The notes below the pieces were generated by a model. It saw only the letters and a program-made list of their open reading frames with translations. It was not told where the DNA came from and searched no databases. Of a DNA stretch of 47,360 nt, positions 40,260-47,360 are shown piece after piece. The position numbers and the translations under genes were made by a program. The stretch's first letter is position 1. Every line of letters begins with the position of its first letter. Source of the stretch: Planctomycetota bacterium (GTDB lineage Bacteria; Planctomycetota; UBA1135; UBA2386); NCBI GenBank assembly GCA_021776805.1, contig JAJFFD010000088.1:64001-111360 (forward strand), written 5' to 3'.

Positions 40260-40265
40260 CCTCCT
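40260..40265 (-). promoter_or_regulatory. Perfect Shine-Dalgarno AGGAGG deciding the start at 40253
   Basis: AGGAGG is followed by six bases (ATGCCT) and then the ATG of 40253. The alternative upstream ATG at 40268 overlaps this element, so 40253 is the supported start. Confidence 0.85.
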
Positions 40266-40331
40266 CATTGGGTTGCCCCTGGGACGATGCGGGCCTGGTC
40301 CTATTCCGAGGCCATGGCAAAACTGACGGCC

Positions 40332-40841
40332 CTAGTGCTTGCCTGGCGCAATCTTGCCCATCAGGACCTCAGGTTCCTTGCAGGGATCTGCTTCCGGGAT
40401 GAAGACCTCGCCCATGAGTGGCTGCACTGTCACCGGCTTGCCGATGGGGAAGATCTGCTTGAGCCCCTGCCTCCAATCCTTCCGATTGCAGCCACAGAGA
40501 CTGCCGAGGAGGAGGCCAAGGAGAGCCATGGAGCGCACCCAGGCGAAGGCGATCTTTCTGCGCAGGGCTCGCAAGCCTGTCGGGCAGTCCTGGCTGAGGA
40601 CGGTGCCATCCGACCGCTTGAGCAGGCGAACGCAGATGCGTCCCTCCGCTTCCTGCACCAGGGAGACTGCCTCATCGCGCCCCATCCCCGAGAGATTGTA
40701 GACCTGCAATTGGCAGTCACCGCAGAAGCGAACTCGCTCCGAGCCGCTCATCTCCTCCCAGGATGCATTGCAGGGACTGGCGATGCGGAGGTCCTCCAGG
40801 AAGCGATCCTGACTGCTGAGTTCTGATTCGGGCTGATTCAT
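40332..40841 (-). CDS. Cys-rich cytoplasmic domain with single membrane helix (unknown function)
   Basis: 169 residues from ATG 40841; longer reading upstream is non-homologous and Arg-rich. Residues 22-95 carry a recurrent bacterial motif: PCNASWEEMSG, VRFCGDCQLQVYNLSGM (C40-x2-C43), GRICVRLLKRSDGTVLSQDC (C70, C86). These Cys residues could bind zinc or form a redox site. A membrane helix at about 98-117 (FAWVRSMALLGLLLGSLCGC) leads to a 50-residue C-terminal tail with IPEADPCKEPEVLMG. The domain is widespread in Planctomycetota and Acidobacteria, but I know no tested function. It is 78 bases upstream of the secretin-domain pair in the same direction, so a functional link is plausible. Confidence 0.75.
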   Translation of the reverse strand: MNQPESELSSQDRFLEDLRIASPCNASWEEMSGSERVRFCGDCQLQVYNLSGMGRDEAVSLVQEAEGRICVRLLKRSDGTVLSQDCPTGLRALRRKIAFAWVRSMALLGLLLGSLCGCNRKDWRQGLKQIFPIGKPVTVQPLMGEVFIPEADPCKEPEVLMGKIAPGKH

Positions 40842-41016
40842 GGCGCGGCGTCGACGCCTCGATCTTCCACCGGTTCCGCCCGGAGCAAATTTGCGTGCGA
40901 AGAACCGTCCTGCCTTGGCGCTATCGCACCCTGCCATGGGGCGAATGGGAATGTACTGCCCCCACAAGCCTGCCAAAGTATTCTCTCCCTGCTCCAGCAG
41001 CGCCCTTTCCTCAACC

Positions 41017-41772
41017 ATGCCCGACGCCAAGTTCGCCCAATCCATCTCAGTGGTCCTGCCGGCCTACAACGAGGAGTTATCCCTCGCCAAGGCCGTCGGC
41101 GATGCGCTCGAATTCTTGCAGGGCGCCTTCGAGGAATACGAGGTGATCGTCGTCGACGATGGGTCCACGGACCGAAGCGCCAAGATCGTCGAAGACCTGA
41201 GCAAAGAGAATGCGAAGCTCCGACTCCTCAAGCATGGCAAGAACCTCGGTTATGGTCGGGCCATCGCCAATGGTTTCGCGGCGGCAAGACACGACTTGAT
41301 CTTCTTTACGGACGCGGACAATCAATTCGACATTCGCGAGCTCTCCAGCTTCGTGCCCTTGACGAAGGAATGCGACGCAGTCTTCGGCTTCCGGATCTAC
41401 CGATACGATTCCGTGCTGCGCTGCCTCTTGTCCTGGGTCTACAACCGCATGGTCAGGATCCTCTTTCGGATCAGGATTCGCGACGTGGATTGCTCCTTCA
41501 AGCTCTTCAAGCGCAAGATCGTCGAGCAGCTGGTGATCGAGTGTGATGACTTCTTCATCGACACTGAGCTCGTCGCCCGCACGGCTCGTCTCGGCTGTCC
41601 AACGATGGAGAGGGGTGTGCGCCACTACCCGCGAGAGGCCGGACACACGAGCGTGCGTCCGAGTCACATCCCTCGCACGCTCTGGACTCTCGCCCGCATG
41701 TGGTTCCGCGTTCACTTTGGCAAGACGCCGGCGGCCGGCCTTGCGAAGACCAACAGCGTGGAAGGGCCTTGA
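41017..41772 (+). CDS. GT2-family glycosyltransferase (DPM1-like)
   Basis: 251 residues from ATG 41017; the frame reads upstream but homology starts at SISVVLPAYNEELSLAKAVG. The GT-A features are complete: YEVIVVDDGSTDRS, GYGRAIANGFAAARHDLIFF and the metal-binding DxD in TDADNQFD, with DCSFKLFKRKIVEQL and IDTELVARTARLG. This pattern matches polyprenyl-phosphate mannosyl/glucosyl transferases (DPM1/GtrB-like) but lacks the C-terminal membrane helices of GtrB, so the product would be a lipid-phosphate sugar made at the membrane surface. It could supply donor to the GT39-type enzyme at 26052-27512. It overlaps the next gene at TTGA. Confidence 0.9.
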   Translation: MPDAKFAQSISVVLPAYNEELSLAKAVGDALEFLQGAFEEYEVIVVDDGSTDRSAKIVEDLSKENAKLRLLKHGKNLGYGRAIANGFAAARHDLIFFTDADNQFDIRELSSFVPLTKECDAVFGFRIYRYDSVLRCLLSWVYNRMVRILFRIRIRDVDCSFKLFKRKIVEQLVIECDDFFIDTELVARTARLGCPTMERGVRHYPREAGHTSVRPSHIPRTLWTLARMWFRVHFGKTPAAGLAKTNSVEGP

Positions 41773-42518
41773 GATCTGAGGTTCACCAAGAACACATCGA
41801 GCTCGCCGAGGGGCACTGGTGGTTTCGAGCCCGACGAAAGATCTTCGCTCAGCTCCTCGATGCTTTCGTCAGGGTCCCCGAGAAGGCGAACATCCTGGAC
41901 CTGGGCCCCGGCGGCGGCAGCAATCTGCCAATCCTTCGCGATCGTGGTTCGGTATCTGTCCTCGACTTGGACCAGGGATCCCTGCGCAACTGCGCTGAGA
42001 ATGGCGCCAGCGAGCTCATCTGTGCGGATGCAAGTCATCCACCCCTGGCCAAGGCGAGCTTCGATCTGATCTGCGCCCTAGATGTCCTCGAGCATCTGGA
42101 AGACGATCAGGGGGCCCTGCAATCATGGCGTGAGCTGCTGGTGCCGAGCGGCCGCCTGCTGCTCTCAGTGCCGGCTCTGCCCATTCTCTGGGGTCGACAG
42201 GACGTGCTTTCCGGTCACTTCCGGCGCTATCGACGGGCTGAACTGAAATCCAAACTCGAGGCTGCAGGTTTCAAGCTCCAGCGCCTGAGCTACTTCAATT
42301 CCCTACTCTTCCCGCCGATTCTCCTGATCCGGCTCCTGATGCGGCCTTTTCTCGGGCGTCAACACAGGGGCTCCGACTTCGGCACTCCGCGCTTTGGCCT
42401 GGACGGAGTCCTCTATCGCCTCTTCGCAGCGGAGGGATCCTGGCTCCTACGACGTAACCTACCCATCGGCGTCTCCTTGGTCGCGATCGCCAGCCCCGCT
42501 GCTGCAATGCCCGACTAG
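41769..42518 (+). CDS. Class I SAM-dependent methyltransferase
   Basis: 249 residues from TTG 41769, overlapping the GT2 stop (TTGA) with GGAAGGG a few bases upstream. A longer ATG start at 41700 lies entirely within the GT2 gene. HIELAEGHWWFRARRKIFAQ is the N-terminal signature of the family. SAM motif I is ILDLGPGGGSNLPILRDRG and motif IV region is DLICALDVLEHLEDDQGALQ. A C-terminal hydrophobic helix (LFPPILLIRLLMRPFLG) suggests membrane association. Members are common next to GT2 genes in glycan or lipid loci, where they may methylate a sugar or lipid headgroup. The substrate is unknown. Confidence 0.88.
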   Translation: MRSEVHQEHIELAEGHWWFRARRKIFAQLLDAFVRVPEKANILDLGPGGGSNLPILRDRGSVSVLDLDQGSLRNCAENGASELICADASHPPLAKASFDLICALDVLEHLEDDQGALQSWRELLVPSGRLLLSVPALPILWGRQDVLSGHFRRYRRAELKSKLEAAGFKLQRLSYFNSLLFPPILLIRLLMRPFLGRQHRGSDFGTPRFGLDGVLYRLFAAEGSWLLRRNLPIGVSLVAIASPAAAMPD

Positions 42519-42565
42519 CTGAAGACGCACCCATGTCTTGCTGCTAGGCTTGCCTGCCCGCGTCC

Positions 42566-43702
42566 ATGACCGATCGCAGCGCAGAAGCAGGGGCTCAGCT
42601 CGAAATCTCACAGGATCCCCAAGGGGATCTGATTCTCCAGCTTTCTGGTCGTCTCGACGCCACCAGCATCGGCAGCATCTGGGAGAGATCCCTCAGCAGT
42701 CTGCATGAACCGCGCACTGGTGATGTTCGCATCGAGGCCAGCGGAATCAGCTACTGCGATAGCGCCGGCGCGGCCCTTATCGCCGCCGTTGAGAAACAGC
42801 TCCAGGAATCCGGCGCGGAACTAAAGCTCGTGGACTTTCCCGAGAATTATCAACCCATGCTGGATCTGGTTCGTCGCCGGCCACAAATCAAGGCGAAGAC
42901 AGCTGAGCAGAGCCTTCTCGCTGAGCTGGGCGAACACTGCATCAGTCTGTGGAAAGATGTCCTCGAGTTACTTCGCTACACGGGGGAGCTCTTCCTCGCT
43001 CTCGGCAATGCCGCCCGGCATCCACGGCAGGTGCGCTGGAAAGATGCCTTGGCCGCCGCGCAAACAACCGGTGTCGATTCCTTTCCGGTAGTGGTTCTGG
43101 TCACCGGCCTTCTCGGCTTGGTCATGGGTTTCCAGTCCGCCAATCTGATGCACAATTTTGGTGCGGATCTCTTTCTTGCTGACTTGTTGGGGCTCTCGAT
43201 CGTGCGTGAATTGGGGCCCCTCATGACCGCCGTCGTCCTCACCGCCCGGACAGGGTCGGCCTTTGCCGCCGAACTCGGCACCATGAAGGTGAACGAAGAG
43301 GTGGATGCGCTCTCCACCATGGGGATCGACCCCCTGCGCTTCCTCGTTACGCCGCGGGTGATTGCAGCAGTCTTGATGACCCCCATTCTGACCATCTTCG
43401 CCAACCTTGCGGGGCTCATGGGAGGTGCCTTGGTCTGGATCTACACCCTCGGCCTGCCTTTTCAGGCCTATGCCAACCGCCTCATGCAAGTTCTGACCAT
43501 CACCGATCTGAGCGGTGGATTAATCAAGTCCTTCTTCTTTGGCTCTCTGATCGCAGGGGTAGGATGTCTGCGCGGTATGCAGACGGCAGGCGGTGCCGTA
43601 GCGGTTGGACACTCCACGACTCGCGCCGTGGTCAGCGGCATCGTCCTGATTGCCCTGGCGGACACTCTCTTTGCAGTCGTCTTCCACGTGCTGGAGATCT
43701 GA
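42566..43702 (+). CDS. STAS-MlaE fusion, phospholipid transport permease
   Basis: 378 residues. Residues about 10-105 form a STAS domain (LILQLSGRLDATSIGSIWER, SGISYCDSAGAALIAAVEKQ with the DSAG phospho-site region). Residues about 130-378 are an MlaE-type ABC permease (GFQSANLMHNFGADLFLADL, VRELGPLMTAVVLTARTGSA, EELDALSTMG-like EEVDALSTMGIDPLRFLVTP). In E. coli the STAS protein MlaB is a separate subunit that binds MlaF; here it is joined to the permease. The complex moves phospholipid between inner and outer membranes. No Shine-Dalgarno is visible upstream. Stop and the MlaF start share one base (TGATG). Confidence 0.94.
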   Translation: MTDRSAEAGAQLEISQDPQGDLILQLSGRLDATSIGSIWERSLSSLHEPRTGDVRIEASGISYCDSAGAALIAAVEKQLQESGAELKLVDFPENYQPMLDLVRRRPQIKAKTAEQSLLAELGEHCISLWKDVLELLRYTGELFLALGNAARHPRQVRWKDALAAAQTTGVDSFPVVVLVTGLLGLVMGFQSANLMHNFGADLFLADLLGLSIVRELGPLMTAVVLTARTGSAFAAELGTMKVNEEVDALSTMGIDPLRFLVTPRVIAAVLMTPILTIFANLAGLMGGALVWIYTLGLPFQAYANRLMQVLTITDLSGGLIKSFFFGSLIAGVGCLRGMQTAGGAVAVGHSTTRAVVSGIVLIALADTLFAVVFHVLEI

Positions 43703-44484
43703 TGCAGGAACAAGCAGCAAGCATCATCGAGGCTCGCGATCTGGTCGTGGGCTACGGTGCGGAGACCATTCTCGACAAGGTCAATGTCGACATCTACCGC
43801 GGCGAGGTCTTTGCAATTCTGGGTGGTTCTGGCTGCGGCAAGACGACTCTCATGAAGGCGATGATCGGCCTCCTCGAACCCTTCTCTGGTTCGGTTCGTA
43901 TCGATGGCCAAGACCTGCTGGCAACCGAGGGTGAGGCGCGCAGTAAGCTCCTGCGCAAGATCGGCGTCATGTACCAGCAGGGTGCACTCTTCGGTTCCAT
44001 GAGCCTCTTGGAGAACGTCTGCGTTCCCCTGGAAGAACATACTAATCTACCCACCTCTGCTCGCTCGAGCATCGCCCGCTCAAAGCTCTCCATGGTAGGA
44101 CTAGGCGGCTACGAGGACTATCTACCGGGCTCGATTAGCGGCGGCATGATGAAGCGCGCCGCCATCGCCAGGGCGATGGCCTTGGACCCACAGATCCTCT
44201 TTCTGGATGAACCTTCCGCAGGTCTCGATCCAATCACTTCCGCCGGCTTGGACAAGCTCATCGCCAAGTTATCCAGCATTCTTGGCATCACCTTTGTCCT
44301 GGTTACCCATGAGTTGCCAAGCATCCTGAGCGTCGTCGATCGTTGCATCATGCTCGAAGCAAGCGCGCAAGGCATCGTCGCAGCGGGCGATCCAAAGGAA
44401 ATGATGAGCAGCTCCAAGAATGTCTACGTGCGCAAGTTTTTCGACCGCAGGGCTGACGAAACGCGGGAGATCCAGGGCCTATGA
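43702..44484 (+). CDS. MlaF-type ABC transporter ATP-binding protein
   Basis: 260 residues from ATG 43702. Walker A is GGSGCGKTT (41-49), the signature is SISGGMMKRAAIARA (144-158) and Walker B is ILFLDEPSAGLDP (165-177), followed by the H-loop THELPS. Q-loop YQQGALFGSMSLLENVCVPL is typical of Mla/Mce ATPases. It powers the lipid transport complex with the permease encoded just upstream and the MCE protein downstream. Stop and next start overlap as ATGA. Confidence 0.96.
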   Translation: MQEQAASIIEARDLVVGYGAETILDKVNVDIYRGEVFAILGGSGCGKTTLMKAMIGLLEPFSGSVRIDGQDLLATEGEARSKLLRKIGVMYQQGALFGSMSLLENVCVPLEEHTNLPTSARSSIARSKLSMVGLGGYEDYLPGSISGGMMKRAAIARAMALDPQILFLDEPSAGLDPITSAGLDKLIAKLSSILGITFVLVTHELPSILSVVDRCIMLEASAQGIVAAGDPKEMMSSSKNVYVRKFFDRRADETREIQGL

Positions 44485-45497
44485 GAGCGCGTACCCAACA
44501 ATTTCTCGTCGGTAGCTTCGTGCTGTCCGGCATGGTTCTCGGCCTGACTGCGGTGATCGCTCTTGGTTCCGGCATCTGGACTGAGCGCCTAGATTGTGAG
44601 ACCTACTTCGAAGAGTCCGTGCAAGGACTCGAGAAGGGCTCCGAGGTGCGCTTCCGCGGCGTGAAGATCGGCGAGGTGGTGAACATCACCCTGAGCAACA
44701 ACAAGTACGAGACGGAAGAACAGCTGGTTGTCGTGGAGTTTGCCCTCAATCCTCCCGAGGGCATGGCAGTCGCAGAGTACCGCGCGCGCATCAGGCGCAA
44801 TCTGGAGAACGGCTTGCACCTACGCCTCTCCCCCCAGGGCATCACTGGCACCCTGTACATGGAAGCCGATCTCCGTTCGGACCTGGGCGCGCCCTACCCG
44901 GGGCTCGAGCTGCCGGCTTGGACCACCGACCGCCTCTACATCCCTTCGGATACGAGCACGATTCAAAGGCTCAGCACCTCCCTGAGCAGCGTCATGGATG
45001 ACCTGGGCCGAGCTCGCCTCACGGATACAGTGGACGAGGTCCGTAGAACTGTGGCTGCCTTCCGCGTCGAAGTCGAATCCATGCAGCTCGGCGAACTCAG
45101 CAAGCGTGCCGCCGAATTGTTGGATCACGGCAACCGACTTCTGCCCCAGCTCGAGAAGGATGCCAAGCGAGTCGGAGATTCCGCAGAGCACAGCCTGGCC
45201 CAGATCGATCAATTGACCGCTGACATGCGCGGAGAACTTCGTGAGGGAGGCATTCGACGCGCCATCGAGAGCTTCGAACTGACCATGACCGAGTTTCGCC
45301 AGGCTGGCAACAAAGCGCAGTCAACTCTCGACGAACTGCAGGGCTCCATGCGCGGCAAGGGCAGGGACCTGGACCACATCCTCGCCGACCTCCGTGAACT
45401 GACCAGTCATCTGGCCAGACTCAGCAGCACTCTCGAGAAGTATCCATCCTGGCTTCTCCTCGGAGAGCCGCCACCGCTTCGAAACCCGGGCAAATGA
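44481..45497 (+). CDS. MlaD/MCE-domain substrate-binding protein
   Basis: 338 residues. One N-terminal membrane helix (about 8-32: FLVGSFVLSGMVLGLTAVIA) anchors it; the MCE domain (about 38-125) shows YFEESVQGLEKGSEVRFRGV, KIGEVVNITL and LRLSPQGITGTLYMEADLRS. About 155-320 is a long helical segment with heptad character, as in MCE proteins that build an extended tunnel. It should form a hexameric ring on the periplasmic side of the MlaE/MlaF transporter. It overlaps flanking genes by 4 bases on both sides (ATGA). Confidence 0.95.
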   Translation: MRARTQQFLVGSFVLSGMVLGLTAVIALGSGIWTERLDCETYFEESVQGLEKGSEVRFRGVKIGEVVNITLSNNKYETEEQLVVVEFALNPPEGMAVAEYRARIRRNLENGLHLRLSPQGITGTLYMEADLRSDLGAPYPGLELPAWTTDRLYIPSDTSTIQRLSTSLSSVMDDLGRARLTDTVDEVRRTVAAFRVEVESMQLGELSKRAAELLDHGNRLLPQLEKDAKRVGDSAEHSLAQIDQLTADMRGELREGGIRRAIESFELTMTEFRQAGNKAQSTLDELQGSMRGKGRDLDHILADLRELTSHLARLSSTLEKYPSWLLLGEPPPLRNPGK

Positions 45498-46099
45498 ACA
45501 TGCGAACTCTCGTCATCTGCTTGCTGCCCCTGAGCCTCAATCTCGCCTGCGTCGACGTCTCCAGCCTGAATCGGGAACCTGCGGAGCAACGCCGATTCGT
45601 CCTGGAAGCGAAGCGTGATTCCCCGGCAGCTCCCGAGGGCTCACAGTCACTTCGCGTGGAGAACTTTCATGTGGCCAGCGCGTACGTGAATCGCTCCTTC
45701 GTCTACAGGACCGAGGGCTCGGAGGTGCAGAGCGACTTCTACAACGAATTCCATCTCGCTCCCGGCGATGCGGTCAGCCAGGTCATCCGTAGGTGGCTCA
45801 GAGACAGTGGCCTCTTCCCTGCGGTGCTGGCCACGGGCACTCGCATCGATGCCGACTTGATCCTCGAAGGCGATGTGATCGAGCTCTATGGCGACTACCG
45901 CCAGGAACCAGCTGCGGCAGTATGTGCGATTCAGTTCCTCCTCATCGACAGCGCATCCAACGAGCTCCTCTTCCAGGAAGAATTGCGTGCCAGAGTCGAG
46001 TTTGCGGACCCCTCGGCCGCCAGCCTGGTCACTGCCTGGAATGCCTGCCTCGCCGAGATTGCTGAGCAACTCGAGAAGGTGCTAAGCACCCGCGAGTAG
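45494..46099 (+). CDS. ABC-type transport auxiliary lipoprotein (PqiC-like)
   Basis: 201 residues. Lipoprotein signal with lipobox LNLAC (Cys about 19). The mature part matches the ABC_trans_aux family (formerly DUF330): RRFVLEAKRDSP, LRVENFHVASAYVNRSFVYR, FYNEFHLAPGDAVSQVIRRW and ADLILEGDVIELYGDYRQEP. Such proteins sit in the outer membrane and work with MCE transporters, e.g. PqiC with PqiB. It is the last gene of the operon, overlapping the MCE gene by 4 bases; the next gene is convergent 59 bases on. Confidence 0.92.
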   Translation: MNMRTLVICLLPLSLNLACVDVSSLNREPAEQRRFVLEAKRDSPAAPEGSQSLRVENFHVASAYVNRSFVYRTEGSEVQSDFYNEFHLAPGDAVSQVIRRWLRDSGLFPAVLATGTRIDADLILEGDVIELYGDYRQEPAAAVCAIQFLLIDSASNELLFQEELRARVEFADPSAASLVTAWNACLAEIAEQLEKVLSTRE

Positions 46100-46158
46100 C
46101 TAGCTCGCCGCTTGCACTGCGCTACTCATAGGACTCTGGATGGGTTTGGTGGTGCTAG

Positions 46159-47271
46159 TCAGTCCGCGAACCCCCTCCTCTCGACTGGCACCTGAAAACC
46201 GGCGCGACCCTTCTGTCGGTCCTGCGCACGCACTTCACGGATGCTCATTCGTCCTTGTAGAGGGTGCGGGCTGAACCAACCCCAGTCCTGCCGCCAACTG
46301 AGCAAGTCGGTCGGTTTCAGCTGCTTGCGTACCAGGCCCAGCACCATGGCCGGCGTTTCCTTCTCTCCATTGAATCGGGGTCGCACGTAGTTCTTGTACG
46401 CCTTGAACACATTCAGCTGGAGGTTCAAGAAGGTCCTCCTCTTGCTCGCCAACCAACTCCGTCGACGGAGCCGGCCTGTCAGGTAGCGAGCCATCGCGTT
46501 CATGTGATTGATTGGAAACAGTTGGTTGCTCGTGTTTCGAGGCAGTCGACTCGATGATTGTCGGTGCTCGGCTCCGGGACCAAAGGCCGAGCGAATCAGG
46601 TTTGGGTAGGTTGACTTCTCGTCGGTGTCAATCCGTACCCTTGGCAGCTTCTTGCAGAACTTCGCCCCCTCTTGGAACACTCGTCTGAGGCATGCTCTGG
46701 ATTCGTTCCGGCGTCTCCCCTCGGCCTTCTCGCGCCGCCTAATGGCCTCCCTGCGTTTTCTGCTCATCTTCCCTGAGGGTCGAATCGGCGCAGACCTGGC
46801 GTCTACTACGAACATGCTCTCCTGCTCGATCAAGACTGGGATCGTCAGAGGGAGCACGGTCCGCTCCTTCTCAAAGGACTCCATCTCGTCCATTTGAAAC
46901 GAGCAGCCTTCGGGGAATTGATCGAGCAGGTTTCGGTTGCTCTGCTCGAGGTGCCTGGACAATTTACGCGCCTTCATCTCGGCGCAGCGTCTGGACAGGT
47001 TCAGGATATACGCCGACTGACGAAGTCCGAGTCCGTGAGCCAGGAGCTCGAGCAAGGGTGCGTTGAGGTGAGGTTTGTGATCGCGATAATCCTGTCGAAA
47101 GGTCTGTCTAGAAAAGCGCCGACCACAGTTCCGGCATTTGAATCGGGGCACTCGATGAGCTCGGCACTTGGGACGGTAGTAGCCACTGCGGGAGTAGAAT
47201 TTCGGGTTGGGGTGACGCTCGATCAGGTGTGCCGAGCATTTGCGGTAGGGGCATCTAGGCGGCCAAAACAT
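46159..47271 (-). CDS. Transposase, IS1/IS1595-like with zinc ribbon
   Basis: 370 residues. The N-terminal zinc ribbon has C7-x4-C12 and C46-x2-C49 (FKCRNCGRRFSRQTFR), followed by a helix-turn-helix (LAHGLGLRQSAYILNLSRRC). The catalytic core has D128 in FQMDEMESFE, D215/D217 in VRIDTDEKSTYP, and INHMNAMARYLTGRLRRRSW with K277 following, consistent with the DDNK set of IS1595-type enzymes rather than DDE. The gene looks intact, but no matching terminal inverted repeats were found in 46100-46158 and 47272-47360; the element's right end may lie outside the window. The exact IS family is uncertain. Confidence 0.8.
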   Translation of the reverse strand: MFWPPRCPYRKCSAHLIERHPNPKFYSRSGYYRPKCRAHRVPRFKCRNCGRRFSRQTFRQDYRDHKPHLNAPLLELLAHGLGLRQSAYILNLSRRCAEMKARKLSRHLEQSNRNLLDQFPEGCSFQMDEMESFEKERTVLPLTIPVLIEQESMFVVDARSAPIRPSGKMSRKRREAIRRREKAEGRRRNESRACLRRVFQEGAKFCKKLPRVRIDTDEKSTYPNLIRSAFGPGAEHRQSSSRLPRNTSNQLFPINHMNAMARYLTGRLRRRSWLASKRRTFLNLQLNVFKAYKNYVRPRFNGEKETPAMVLGLVRKQLKPTDLLSWRQDWGWFSPHPLQGRMSIREVRAQDRQKGRAGFQVPVERRGFAD

Positions 47272-47360
47272 GGTCTGCTCCTGATTGGATTCCGGGCCTC
47301 TGCAACATGAGCAGGGCCTCCGTCATCCCCGTGGCTTAAAAAACTCAGCGGTTACACGGA

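Overview
The window is GC-rich, gene-dense bacterial chromosome. It has a Gram-negative-type envelope repertoire (Mla/MCE lipid transport, lipoproteins, secretin N-domain-like proteins) and a run of housekeeping translation genes. Several gene types are ones I associate with Planctomycetota and related soil or aquatic phyla: a Ser/Thr kinase-like protein fused to a formylglycine-generating-enzyme-like domain, a large carboxypeptidase-regulatory-like repeat protein, a DUF5658 protein, a DUF4399 lipoprotein and a Cys-rich 'PC...W..M...RFC..C...VYNLS' domain. Shine-Dalgarno sites are mostly absent. A Planctomycetota-like genome is my best guess, but no rRNA or marker search supports it here.

Layout: 1-1011 is the N-terminal part of an exported kelch-like protein, minus strand, cut by the window edge. 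1291-3972 is a membrane kinase-like/FGE-like fusion, followed by two minus-strand exported proteins (3975-7396). 7461-12177 is a three-gene glycosyltransferase operon whose middle gene is an unusual composite. A HtrA/Deg-type protease follows (12293-13708). 13714-19179 is a minus-strand envelope-glycan group: DUF5658, asparagine-synthase-like, GT4 transferase, Nudix, RIFT-barrel/toroid protein. 19250-21020 encodes an RlmI-like rRNA methyltransferase and a CoA-pyrophosphatase-like Nudix protein.

21017-30115 holds the classic translation block thrS-infC-rpmI-rplT-pheS-pheT on the minus strand. Two membrane-protein genes (25249-27512), one on each strand, split it between infC and rpmI. 30297-34594 is a two-gene respiratory molybdoenzyme operon with a fused FeS-NrfD subunit. 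After it come a GT4-like gene, a DUF3332 lipoprotein gene with a terminator, and a minus-strand run: a Cys-rich membrane protein, two tandem secretin-N-domain paralogues, aspS and a lipoprotein.

41017-42518 pairs a GT2 transferase with a methyltransferase. 42566-46099 is a complete overlapping Mla-type operon (STAS-MlaE, MlaF, MlaD, auxiliary lipoprotein). 46159-47271 is an IS1/IS1595-like transposase gene. Gene junctions are very tight: many ATGA, TTGA and TAATG overlaps within operons, and convergent neighbours end within a few bases of each other or overlap. No tRNA, rRNA or CRISPR array was seen, and no stretch over 300 bases lacks a gene. The most notable non-standard items are the composite 763-residue glycosyltransferase-like protein, the kinase-like protein with a degenerate active site, the tandem channel-less secretin-domain proteins, the Tat-less molybdoenzyme with fused FeS-NrfD partner, a seven-codon mini-ORF overlapping the infC start, and a 12-bp hairpin abutting the aspS start codon.
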